Of a DNA stretch of 6,885 bases, positions 1 to 6,233 are shown one piece after another. Every line of letters begins with the position of its first letter. Position 1 is the first letter of the stretch. A program made the translations under genes and the position numbers. The DNA comes from Gammaproteobacteria bacterium (GTDB lineage Bacteria; Pseudomonadota; Gammaproteobacteria; Granulosicoccales; Granulosicoccaceae). Below the pieces are notes generated by a model. It saw only the letters and a program-made list of their open reading frames with translations. It was not told where the DNA came from and did not search any database. The stretch lies in contig JAGRHW010000189.1 of assembly GCA_020444765.1 (NCBI GenBank), forward strand, positions 1-6,885. Reading direction: 5' to 3'.

Positions 1-1353
1 GCCTTTGCTTCAGGCGGCTCGGTCGGCTACGACCATAAAAAAATGGGCATTACCGCGCGCGGCGCCTGGGAATCGGTCAAACGGCATTTCCGCGAGCTTG
101 GCCGGGACACGCAAAAAGAAGAATTCACCGTGGTCGGCATCGGCGATATGGCCGGCGATGTGTTCGGTAACGGCATGCTGTTGTCGGAGCACATCCGCCT
201 GGTGGCGGCTTTCAACCATATGCATATCTTTATCGACCCGACGCCGAACGCGGCGAGCAGCTACCGGGAACGCAGACGCCTGTTCGATTTACCGCGCTCC
301 AGCTGGGAAGATTACGACAAATCGCTGATTTCGGCGGGCGGCGGCATCTTTCCGCGCAGCGCCAAGTCGATCACGCTCAGCGAGCAGGCGCGCAAGGCAC
401 TGGATATCAAGTCGACCAGCCTGACGCCAAATGAACTGATCCATAACATTCTGCAGGCGCCGGTGGATTTGTTGTGGAACGGCGGTATCGGCACCTACGC
501 CAAATCCAGCCGCGAAAGTCACGACGATGCCAGCGACCGGACCAATGACGCGGTTCGCGTGAACGCCAACCAGTTACGCTGCAAGGTCATCGGCGAAGGC
601 GGCAATCTCGGTTTTACGCAACTGGCGCGCATCGAGTTCGCTCAGGGCGGCGGGCAGAATTACACCGACGCGGTGGACAACTCGGCCGGTGTGGATTGCT
701 CGGATCACGAAGTCAATATCAAGATCCTGGTCGATCAAATGGTGCAGGCCGGCGATATGACAACCAAGCAACGCAACCAGTTGCTGGCCGATATGACCGA
801 CGAAGTCGCCGAACTGGTACTGGTCGACAATTATCTGCAAACCCAGTGCATCAGCCTGGTGGCCTCCGAAGCTCCCCAGTTGCTGGAAGAGCACTCTCGC
901 TTTATGAGTCAGCTCGAATCGCGTAACCAGCTCGATCGCGACATCGAGTTTTTACCTGATCACGAAATGATCGCCGACCGGCTGGCCGATCAGAAAGGTC
1001 TGGTTCGTCCGGAAATTTCAGTGCTGGTTTCTTACGCCAAAATGACGCTGTACGCAAAGGTTCTGAGCTCGACACTGCCGGATGACCCGTATCTGAACCG
1101 GCGCTTGTATCGCTATTTTCCTCAGCGCCTGGCGGACAACTACCGGACCGCGATCGACAATCACCGCCTGCGTCGTGAAATTATCGCTACCCACCTGGTC
1201 AACGAGGTGGTGAACCGTCTGGGACCAAGCTTTGTGTTCCGGATAGAAGACGAACTCCGGGCCAATCCCGTGGATATCTGCAAAGCCTTCGACGTGGTCT
1301 GCAATGTTTTTCATATGGATCATATCTGGACCGATATCGAGGCGCTGGATTGA
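1..1353 (+). CDS. gdhB: NAD-specific glutamate dehydrogenase, large type, internal part (5' end outside window, frame broken at 3' end)
   Basis: This is the catalytic region of a large (about 1,600-residue) NAD-dependent glutamate dehydrogenase, which deaminates L-glutamate to 2-oxoglutarate and ammonia in the cytoplasm. The frame is already open at base 1 (AFASGGSVGYDHKK precedes the first ATG at 43), so the true start is upstream. Family hallmarks in order, counting codons from base 1, are YDHKKMGITARGAWESVK (about 10-27), the nucleotide-binding stretch GIGDMAGDVFGNG (about 46-58), FIDPTPNAASSYRER (about 73-87), DLLWNGGIGTY (about 152-162), KVIGEGGNLGFTQLARIEF (about 195-213) and DNSAGVDCSDHEVNIK. 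The frame stops at TGA 1351-1353, directly after IEALD. In the family, NKV and about 230 more residues normally follow here, and they are found in another frame from 1350. The family call is near certain from motifs. Whether the break is real, a pseudogene or a sequence error cannot be told here. Confidence 0.95.
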   Translation, partial: AFASGGSVGYDHKKMGITARGAWESVKRHFRELGRDTQKEEFTVVGIGDMAGDVFGNGMLLSEHIRLVAAFNHMHIFIDPTPNAASSYRERRRLFDLPRSSWEDYDKSLISAGGGIFPRSAKSITLSEQARKALDIKSTSLTPNELIHNILQAPVDLLWNGGIGTYAKSSRESHDDASDRTNDAVRVNANQLRCKVIGEGGNLGFTQLARIEFAQGGGQNYTDAVDNSAGVDCSDHEVNIKILVDQMVQAGDMTTKQRNQLLADMTDEVAELVLVDNYLQTQCISLVASEAPQLLEEHSRFMSQLESRNQLDRDIEFLPDHEMIADRLADQKGLVRPEISVLVSYAKMTLYAKVLSSTLPDDPYLNRRLYRYFPQRLADNYRTAIDNHRLRREIIATHLVNEVVNRLGPSFVFRIEDELRANPVDICKAFDVVCNVFHMDHIWTDIEALD

Positions 1354-1355
1354 AC
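1339..1355 (+). other. Frameshift junction / stop-start overlap within gdhB
   Basis: The upstream frame reads GAG GCG CTG GAT TGA and the downstream frame reads TTG AAC AAT AAA GTG from 1350. Removing the five bases TTGAA (1350-1354) would give CTG GAC AAT AAA GTG, encoding LDNKV. This is the expected family sequence, so a 5-base insertion (net +2) is one exact explanation. Any net -1 change would also restore the frame. GAGG at 1339-1342 gives a plausible ribosome binding site for the TTG. No classical X-XXY-YYZ slippery heptamer is visible, so programmed -1 frameshifting is poorly supported. Confidence 0.8.
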
Positions 1356-2048
1356 AATAAAGTGTCCGCGGCCGTTCAGCAGGAGCTGCAAATCCTGGTG
1401 CGCGGACTGGTGGAACGCACGGTGCACTGGCTGATACGCACCAGACGGTTCGATCAATCGATAGAGGAGCTGGTCGACTTCTTCGAGCCGCCGATCACCA
1501 GCCTGATCGAAAGCCTCCCCGAGAGCCTGGCGAAAATCAACAAGCAGAGCTATGTCTCGCGCGTCAAGTATTTTACCAAGCTGGGCGCCCCTGAATCGCT
1601 GGCCTCCCGCGCGGCCAAAGTGGTTCCGCTGTCCTCCTCGCTGGATATCGTCGAGATCAGCAAATCGCTGGACCGTCCCATTGAGCATGTCGCCGCGGTG
1701 TATTTCGAACTGGGCGCCCATCTCGACCTGCAATGGCTGCGTGATCAGATCGCCCTGCTCAGTGTACGCAACCGCTGGCACGCGCTCGCCAAATCCAGCC
1801 TGCGCAGCGACCTGCATTACCAGCAACGGCATTTGACGGCGGAAGTCATTCGGCAGATCAAGCCATTGAAAAGCGCAGCGGCTATGGTGGAAAAATGGGC
1901 TGGCAACAACAGCTCGGTTGTTCAGTATTCGACCCTGATCACCGAACTCAAGGCCAGCAGCGCCATCGACTTTGCGATGCTGTCGCTGGCTGTCAACGAA
2001 GTGCACAAATTGTTGCAAAGCGACCGGCCGCTGGCCAGCGCCTCCTAG
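1350..2048 (+). CDS. gdhB: C-terminal part of large NAD-glutamate dehydrogenase in a shifted frame, possibly made as a separate polypeptide
   Basis: These 232 codons continue the glutamate dehydrogenase directly. The first residues (NNKVSAAVQQELQ, then LVERTVHWLIRT) match what follows IEALD in intact family members. The end (LSLAVNEVHKLLQSDRP, stop TAG 2046-2048) looks like the natural C-terminus. This helical C-terminal domain has no known activity alone. The frame is -1 relative to the upstream part. Its first possible start, TTG at 1350, overlaps the upstream stop as TTGA. GAGG at 1339-1342 sits 7 bases before it, so coupled re-initiation is possible. No further stop interrupts the frame, which argues for a recent mutation or a sequencing/assembly error and against long decay. 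The simplest reading is one gene, 1-2048, with a frameshift. A true split gene is the alternative. Confidence 0.85.
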   Translation: MNNKVSAAVQQELQILVRGLVERTVHWLIRTRRFDQSIEELVDFFEPPITSLIESLPESLAKINKQSYVSRVKYFTKLGAPESLASRAAKVVPLSSSLDIVEISKSLDRPIEHVAAVYFELGAHLDLQWLRDQIALLSVRNRWHALAKSSLRSDLHYQQRHLTAEVIRQIKPLKSAAAMVEKWAGNNSSVVQYSTLITELKASSAIDFAMLSLAVNEVHKLLQSDRPLASAS

Positions 2049-2066
2049 CACCTGTTGAGGTTCTTC

Positions 2067-2112
2067 AGGTCACGGGAATTCACCGCTCCGGCCTGGAGCG
2101 GAACGACCTTTT
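2067..2112 (+). terminator. Possible rho-independent terminator after gdhB
   Basis: An inner perfect 6-bp stem, CGCTCC (2084-2089) with GGAGCG (2095-2100), has a 5-base loop. An outer 5-bp pairing, AGGTC (2067-2071) with GACCT (2105-2109), encloses it with unpaired bases between. A short TTTT run (2109-2112) follows. It begins 18 bases after the gdhB stop. The T-tail is short and the outer stem is interrupted, so it could also be just a 3'-end stabilising structure. Confidence 0.4.
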
Positions 2113-2404
2113 CCAGGGTTTACCCAAGCCTCAAGGACATAAGCCGGTTAAAGGTAAATCGATTTTCGCAATTGCGACAAAAAAACGGCACCTAAAATAA
2201 TATTCAAATAATTAGTCCTGCCAGATTCTGATGTAATGGAAGAAATCGCGAACCGGGAGTAAGCTTTATTTCCGTTTGCGCTTTTGTTGGCGAGGGGATA
2301 TTTATTATCAGGTTATTTGACCTTAATCTCCTATTTCAACAAGTAACTGATTTTATTTAATTATATTGAAAAAGACCGGCGATAACGCAAACTTTCTGGA
2401 TCTA

Positions 2405-2433
2405 TTGCTATTATCCAGAATTATTGCTACAAA
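2405..2433 (+). promoter_or_regulatory. Candidate sigma-70 promoter for the small membrane protein gene
   Basis: TTGCTA (2405-2410) and TACAAA (2428-2433) are separated by 17 bases; each matches the sigma-70 consensus at 4 of 6 positions. The surroundings are AT-rich, and the predicted transcript would have a leader of about 100 bases before the ATG at 2538. The match is weak and is based only on inspection. Confidence 0.3.
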
Positions 2434-2537
2434 TTTATCTCGACCAGTTTGGCGAAATATATCAGGTGTAATCACCGGGCTGATCCGTAGTTCAGAAGCT
2501 TTCGGTCTTTATTGCACATTAAAGGCGGGTCAAGTTT

Positions 2538-2801
2538 ATGGAAAATCTTATTCTATCTGTTCTCATCGGACTTACTATTGGTGTGGCTTCTTCCATGTTC
2601 AGTCGAAGCCGGCATATAAAGGCGCGACTGGCCAATATCGGCGCGACAACCGTCGGCAGCTTCCTGCTCGCCCTGGTGGCAACCCTGTTCCAGATTAATG
2701 CGCCGATTCCGGCGGTTTCTGTCGTTGGCGCCCTGATCGCGCTGATGGCACTGATCATCTTCCGAAAACCCGATAGCGAACACCGCAGCTACTACCTCTG
2801 A
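2538..2801 (+). CDS. Small integral membrane protein, GlsB/YeaQ/YmgE (transglycosylase-associated) like
   Basis: This 87-residue, very hydrophobic protein is predicted to sit in the inner membrane. Three likely membrane segments are visible at about residues 3-20 (LILSVLIGLTIGVASSM), 33-51 (NIGATTVGSFLLALVATL) and 56-75 (PIPAVSVVGALIALMALIIF). A positively charged loop, FSRSRHIKAR, lies between the first two, and a short polar tail ends the protein. The length, the three-helix pattern and the small-residue motifs (IGATTVGSF, VVGALIALM) resemble the GlsB/YeaQ/YmgE family of stress-linked small membrane proteins, whose biochemical role is unclear. ATG 2538 is preceded by AAAGGCGGG at 2521-2529, a modest ribosome binding site. 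It stands alone, with 489 bases upstream and 215 bases downstream to the next start. The coding call is fairly secure because the hydrophobic pattern is coherent. The family name is a resemblance only. Confidence 0.7.
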   Translation: MENLILSVLIGLTIGVASSMFSRSRHIKARLANIGATTVGSFLLALVATLFQINAPIPAVSVVGALIALMALIIFRKPDSEHRSYYL

Positions 2802-2931
2802 AACGCGACTCAAACCCTCCAGCTGCCGGAAAATCCGCTTTTCACGGATAATTTGTACAAGTTCACCTTTTCCCCGCCAGGGCTGGCTTACATCCGACTC
2901 GTCCACCAAAGGATTAAGTGATACAGGTCCG

Positions 2932-2960
2932 GATATCGTTTCTTCCAGTTAAACGATATC
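2932..2960. repeat. Perfect 10-bp inverted repeat upstream of the lipoprotein gene
   Basis: GATATCGTTT (2932-2941) is the exact reverse complement of AAACGATATC (2951-2960), with a 9-base spacer. It can be drawn as a hairpin, extendable by a G-T and a C-G pair at its base, or as a dyad-symmetric protein-binding site. It ends 56 bases before the ATG at 3017. No T-run follows, so it is not a standard terminator. An operator or a 5' leader hairpin for the lipoprotein gene is the most natural guess. Confidence 0.7.
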
Positions 2961-3016
2961 TGAAATCGACCGACACGCGATTTAAGACCCTATTCTTCAC
3001 GCACAGGATGCATGCA

Positions 3017-3967
3017 ATGAAATCAGCTCTCACACCACTCGCCTGCTCAGTTCTTTTAACCATGAGCGCCTGCAGCAGTGGTGGCGGCGGTGGTTCCAAC
3101 GGCATCAATACAGATGCCGTTGCCATCACTCAGGCTAATGCGGAGCAAATCGCCACGACCGGCCTCTCCGGCAGTGAAGTCGCATCCGGTGATCGCGGCT
3201 CGGTGGAAATGATATTCGAAGGCGGCAGTACCTCGCAGCATGCGGACATCTTTGTAAAATCGACGCTGTCGAAAAGTACCGGTCTTTTAAGCAACCGGAA
3301 AACCGAAAGCATAAGCAGCAATTGCGATTCAGGATCGGTGAAACTGACGTTCAATGATGCGGACAACAACCAGGTGTTGAGCAGCGGCGACAGAGCATCG
3401 ATGACATATTATGACTGTGTCGAAGACATGGGCGCGGACGGCCTTATTAAAACCAACGGCTCTGTGAGTATGAAAATAAACGTCATTAACGGAGATTTAA
3501 CGGACCAGGACATCAGCCTCACCTGTGATGATCTGACCCTCACCATGAGCGATGGAACGAGATCATTCGACGGCGACATGAGACTGGTGCTTCATGACGA
3601 CGGAAACGTCATCAGCGAAACCGTTTCCGGCAGTAAACTGCGTTTTACCCACAAAGGCGAAACCGGTCTCCTGAAAGACTTCACCTTCAGTACGGATCTT
3701 GACAAACACTCCAGCCAGTGGATTCAATCGATTCAGGCCAAAATAGCCAGCAGCGAAATCGATGGCCAGATCGCCCTCAGCACGATCACCGAACTGCAGG
3801 GCACGGGAGATGACTATCCGGTATTCGGCGAACTGAAAATAGAAGGCGCCAACGGCAGTTATGTTTCCCTGAACGCCGATACCGGCGATGATGCTACCGT
3901 ATTGCTGACAGTTTTCGACGGCAGCGTGACAGACAGCCGGGAAGTCGCCTGGCAGACACTCGATTAA
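3017..3967 (+). CDS. Secreted lipoprotein of unknown function with an EF-hand-like loop
   Basis: The protein has 316 residues. A short basic N-terminus (MKS) and hydrophobic stretch lead to a lipobox, LLTMSAC, with the lipidated cysteine at 19. Ser-Ser and five glycines follow as a flexible linker. Ser at +2 suggests outer-membrane sorting. The mature part is acidic, rich in Asp, Ser, Thr and Gly, and looks mostly beta-stranded. Residues 114-125 (DADNNQVLSSGD) fit the spacing of an EF-hand-like calcium loop (D114, D116, N118, hydrophobic L121, D125), flanked by C103 and C134, which might form a disulfide; C170 is the only other cysteine. I cannot name a function. The start ATG 3017 is chosen because AGGA (3005-3008) sits 8 bases upstream and the signal peptide begins right there. 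GTG 2918 and ATG 3008 are in frame but would add a non-signal extension. A strong terminator follows, so this is the last gene of its transcript. Confidence 0.85.
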   Translation: MKSALTPLACSVLLTMSACSSGGGGGSNGINTDAVAITQANAEQIATTGLSGSEVASGDRGSVEMIFEGGSTSQHADIFVKSTLSKSTGLLSNRKTESISSNCDSGSVKLTFNDADNNQVLSSGDRASMTYYDCVEDMGADGLIKTNGSVSMKINVINGDLTDQDISLTCDDLTLTMSDGTRSFDGDMRLVLHDDGNVISETVSGSKLRFTHKGETGLLKDFTFSTDLDKHSSQWIQSIQAKIASSEIDGQIALSTITELQGTGDDYPVFGELKIEGANGSYVSLNADTGDDATVLLTVFDGSVTDSREVAWQTLD

Positions 3968-3991
3968 GCTGGACGCACATTCAGCATGTTA

Positions 3992-4022
3992 AAACCGGAG
4001 GCAACTGCCTCCGGTTTGCTTT
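3992..4022 (+). terminator. Strong rho-independent terminator after the lipoprotein gene
   Basis: AAACCGGAGGC (3992-4002) pairs perfectly with GCCTCCGGTTT (4007-4017) around the 4-base loop AACT. A T-rich tail (TTTGCTTT, 4015-4022) follows. It lies 24 bases after the lipoprotein stop codon. The A-run at the 5' side would pair with the T-tail on the opposite strand, so it could work in both directions. It separates the lipoprotein gene from the paaG-like gene. Confidence 0.92.
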
Positions 4023-4139
4023 CCGCAACACATCAGCTCGTCAAAACCACCTCACCGCAAACTCGACAATCGGCTGGAATCTCCCAGACGGGCCGGTTAA
4101 GCTCGGATCCGACTCTGCTCAAACCAGGACCAGAAAACA

Positions 4140-4925
4140 ATGAATTTTAAAACGATTGCATTCGGCAAATCCGACGGTGTGGCACGTATCGTCCTCAACC
4201 GGCCGGACAAACTCAACAGCCTTGACGAAACCATGCAGCGGGAGCTGGGCGACGCGGTACTCAGCACGCAAACCGATCCCGGCGTGCGCTGTGTGCTGAT
4301 CACCGGAGCCGGCCGGGCCTTTTGCGCCGGCCAGGATCTCGGCGATGGAGAAGAGGCTTCTATTTCCCTGGACGTCGGCGCGGTACTTGAGAAATACTAC
4401 AACCCCTTGATCAAAGCCATCACCGGCATGGACAAACCGGTCATTTGCGCCGTCAACGGCGTTGCCGCCGGCGCCGGCGCCAATATCGCCCTGGCCTGTG
4501 ATATCGTGCTGGCGGCAAAGTCAGCCAGCTTTATCCAGGCTTTCAGTAAAATCGGCCTGGTGCCCGATGCCGGCGGCACCTGGGTTCTGCCACGCCTGAT
4601 CGGCCACGCCAGAGCCAGCGCCATCACCCTGCTCGGTGAAAAAATCAGCGCTGCCAAGGCAGAAGACTGGGGCATGATCTGGAAGTGTGTCGACGACGAG
4701 GACTTGCAGTCGACCTGCGATGAACTTGCCCTGCATCTGGCGCGACAGGCAACGACCGGGCTCGCCTACACCAAAAAACTCTTGCAACTCGGTTGGCAGA
4801 ATTCCCTGCCGAGACAACTTGAACTGGAGGCCGAATTCCAACGTGCGGCCGCCAGCACGCAGGACTTTCGCGAGGGCGTCGATGCATTTCGCCATAAGCG
4901 TCAGGCGAATTTTACTGGTCGATAA
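4140..4925 (+). CDS. paaG: Enoyl-CoA hydratase/isomerase, PaaG type (2-(1,2-epoxy-1,2-dihydrophenyl)acetyl-CoA isomerase)
   Basis: This full-length crotonase-fold enzyme has 261 residues, the usual length. PaaG isomerises ring-1,2-epoxyphenylacetyl-CoA to the oxepin in phenylacetate degradation, and related enzymes move double bonds in enoyl-CoAs. Close PaaG signatures are LNRPDKLNSLDETM (19-32), the oxyanion-hole stretch GAGRAFCAGQDL (56-67), FYNPL-like YYNPL (86-90), DKPVICAVNGVAAGAGAN (98-115), AFSKIGLVPDAGGTWVLPR (134-152) and the C-terminal FREGVDAFRHKRQANFTG (243-260). D143 in PDAGGTW aligns with the aspartate used for catalysis in characterised PaaG. The usual second hydratase glutamate region reads GAGAN, as in PaaG and unlike true hydratases. 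AGGA at 4126-4129 lies 10 bases before the ATG. No other paa gene is nearby, so the physiological substrate may be an unsaturated acyl-CoA other than the phenylacetate intermediate. Confidence 0.93.
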   Translation: MNFKTIAFGKSDGVARIVLNRPDKLNSLDETMQRELGDAVLSTQTDPGVRCVLITGAGRAFCAGQDLGDGEEASISLDVGAVLEKYYNPLIKAITGMDKPVICAVNGVAAGAGANIALACDIVLAAKSASFIQAFSKIGLVPDAGGTWVLPRLIGHARASAITLLGEKISAAKAEDWGMIWKCVDDEDLQSTCDELALHLARQATTGLAYTKKLLQLGWQNSLPRQLELEAEFQRAAASTQDFREGVDAFRHKRQANFTGR

Positions 4926-4930
4926 GGAAT

Positions 4931-4956
4931 ATAATCGCTGATCCGGATTATTTTTT
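4931..4956 (+). terminator. Possible rho-independent terminator after the paaG-like gene
   Basis: ATAATC (4931-4936) pairs with GATTAT (4946-4951) around a 9-base loop, directly followed by a T-run reaching 4956. It lies 5 bases after the stop codon, a typical place. The stem is short and AT-rich, so its strength is doubtful. Confidence 0.45.
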
Positions 4957-5040
4957 CCAAAGTTGCATTATTGTCCAATCATCTGTTTTTTTCAGACTTT
5001 ACGTGACTTTTTTCAACGGAAAGCGAGGCATCCGTAATGC

Positions 5041-5067
5041 TTGACGGGTAGCTGGAAGCTGTAGAAA
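5041..5067 (+). promoter_or_regulatory. Weak candidate promoter for the alpha/beta hydrolase gene
   Basis: TTGACG (5041-5046) matches the -35 consensus at 5 of 6 positions. The best partner is TAGAAA (5062-5067) at a short spacing of 15 bases, matching -10 at 4 of 6. It would give a leader of about 25 bases before ATG 5099. The short spacing makes it tentative. Confidence 0.3.
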
Positions 5068-5098
5068 AATCGGCTGATGAACCAGTCCGGGCAGCCCT

Positions 5099-5974
5099 AT
5101 GATTCACGAAAAAATAGACTTTATCGGCAGTCACGATAACCTGATCGCCGGCGACCTCTACCGGCCCGCCACGCCTGATCCGCAAAAAAACGCCCTGCTC
5201 GTCCACGGTGGCGGGCAAACCCGCCACTCCTGGGGAGGAACCGCCCGCAAACTCGCAGAAAACGGCTGGACTGCGATTATCGTTGATCAGCGAGGTCACG
5301 GTGACAGCGACTGGCATGCTGACGGCGAATACGAATTCACCGCCTTTGCCAACGATCTGTCGGCCATAGCCGAACAAATACGACAACGTTTTGGCTCGGC
5401 GCCGGTCAGTATCGGCGCCTCGCTCGGCGGCATCGCCTCCATGCTCGCCCAAGGTGAAACCGACAAAGTCGTTCTATCGGCCCTCGTACTGGTGGACATC
5501 ACACCCCGCATCAAACAGGAGGGGGTGGAGAAAATACTCGGCTTTATGAGCAAAAACGCTGAACAGGGATTTGCCTCACTGGAAGAAGCCGCGGACGCAA
5601 TTTCCGCCTACCTGCCCCACAGACCCCGTCCGAAAAACCTCAACGGCCTGGCAAAAAACCTGCGCAAACACGAGGACGGCCGCTATCGCTGGCATTGGGA
5701 CCCGCGTTTCATCAGTCAGAAGGATCCGGCTTCAGCGGACGCTTGGCAGGAACGTGAAAGACGTTTATCAAAAGCCGCTGCAGGGCTGCATATACCGGTC
5801 TTACTGGTTCGCGGGCAACAGAGTGAACTGGTGGAAAAAAGCGAGGTGGACGAGTTTCTGAAACTGGTACCGCATGCGAGCTACACCGATGTCAGCGACG
5901 CGGGCCATATGATTGCCGGCGATAAGAATGATGTATTTACCGACGCCGTACTTGGTTTTTTAAAAACCGTCTAA
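5099..5974 (+). CDS. Alpha/beta-fold hydrolase (substrate unknown)
   Basis: This 291-residue protein has the full layout of an alpha/beta hydrolase. It has no signal peptide, so it is likely cytoplasmic. It should cleave an ester, thioester or similar bond; the substrate is not predictable. Visible motifs are the oxyanion-side HGGGQTRHSW (36-45), VDQRGHGDSDW (62-72), the nucleophile elbow GASLGG with S108 (106-111), a cap region with many charged residues at about 135-225, RGQQSELV (238-245) and DAGHMIAGD with catalytic H270 (267-275). In many relatives the acid position reads RGxxSDxV; here it is Glu (E243). ATG 5099 is the only reasonable start, since TGA at 5078-5080 closes the frame upstream, but the ribosome binding site is poor. 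It follows the paaG-like gene by 173 bases, with a possible terminator between, so co-transcription is uncertain. Fold certain, function unknown. Confidence 0.9.
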   Translation: MIHEKIDFIGSHDNLIAGDLYRPATPDPQKNALLVHGGGQTRHSWGGTARKLAENGWTAIIVDQRGHGDSDWHADGEYEFTAFANDLSAIAEQIRQRFGSAPVSIGASLGGIASMLAQGETDKVVLSALVLVDITPRIKQEGVEKILGFMSKNAEQGFASLEEAADAISAYLPHRPRPKNLNGLAKNLRKHEDGRYRWHWDPRFISQKDPASADAWQERERRLSKAAAGLHIPVLLVRGQQSELVEKSEVDEFLKLVPHASYTDVSDAGHMIAGDKNDVFTDAVLGFLKTV

Positions 5975-6016
5975 ATCCCCGGCAATAAATATTTAAAATA
6001 ATTATTCCCGGATTTA
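5972..6016 (+). repeat. Imperfect inverted repeat at the end of the hydrolase gene
   Basis: TAAATCC (5972-5978, overlapping the stop codon) pairs with GGATTTA (6010-6016), and further in AATAA (5984-5988) pairs with TTATT (6002-6006) across an AT-rich centre. The only T-run is a distant TTTT at 6021-6024. It may be a 3'-end hairpin or a weak terminator for the hydrolase transcript. Confidence 0.35.
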
Positions 6017-6233
6017 AACGCTTTTGAATGACCACCCGTTTAATTTGACCCGTTTCACATTATTCAAGCGGTTTTCATTGCAATCCAATAAATGACCCTT
6101 TTAAAAACGCCTACCAAAAAATAGTTCAACCCCGGTTCATCAAACCCGGAATTACTCGTCTAAACCGTGTGACCGAGACACTCAAGTTCCCACAAGAGTC
6201 TTCCGACAAAATTCGTATTACAGGTGAATTTTT

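Larger units (their letters stand above)
2049..2537. other. Long AT-rich intergenic region between gdhB and the small membrane protein gene
   Basis: I see no convincing gene in these 489 bases. The first 60 or so hold the possible gdhB terminator. From about 2160 to 2460 the sequence turns clearly AT-rich compared with the genes on either side. A 12-bp palindrome, TCGCAATTGCGA, lies at 2166-2177. The 8-mer TATTGCTA occurs twice with a 19-base period (2403-2410 and 2422-2429), within the candidate promoter. A frame open from 2366 has no recognisable protein character and overlaps the next gene in a different frame. Confidence 0.6.

Noticed and set aside
1342..1356. Programmed -1 ribosomal frameshift site in gdhB
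   Set aside because: There is no slippery heptamer and no evident stimulatory hairpin just downstream; mutation, error or re-initiation explain it better.
1320..2051. 243-codon frame on the minus strand
   Set aside because: It lies exactly opposite the gdhB C-terminal region, whose plus-strand translation matches the family. The antisense product is rich in Gln, Arg and His with no recognisable domain.
2166..2177. 12-bp palindrome TCGCAATTGCGA
   Set aside because: A 12-bp perfect palindrome is expected about once or twice by chance in a window of this size. It is followed by an A-run and not a T-run, so it is not a plus-strand terminator.
2366..2698. 110-codon plus-strand frame in the AT-rich spacer
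   Set aside because: It overlaps the 87-residue membrane protein in another frame, has erratic composition with no motif, and lacks a clear ribosome binding site.
2833..2849. Small hairpin ATCCG / CGGAT after the membrane protein gene
   Set aside because: The stem is only 5 bp with no following T-run, too weak to call a terminator.
2553..2909. 118-codon minus-strand frame
   Set aside because: It is opposite the membrane protein gene; the product is a charged low-complexity string typical of a shadow frame.
2918..3016. N-terminal extension of the lipoprotein from GTG 2918
   Set aside because: The extension is basic and non-hydrophobic, would bury the signal peptide, and crosses the inverted repeat. 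ATG 3017 has a good ribosome binding site and starts the signal peptide directly.
6128..6150. GC-rich imperfect hairpin resembling a terminator or tRNA arm
   Set aside because: The stem needs a bulge, no T-run follows, and no tRNA cloverleaf can be built around it.
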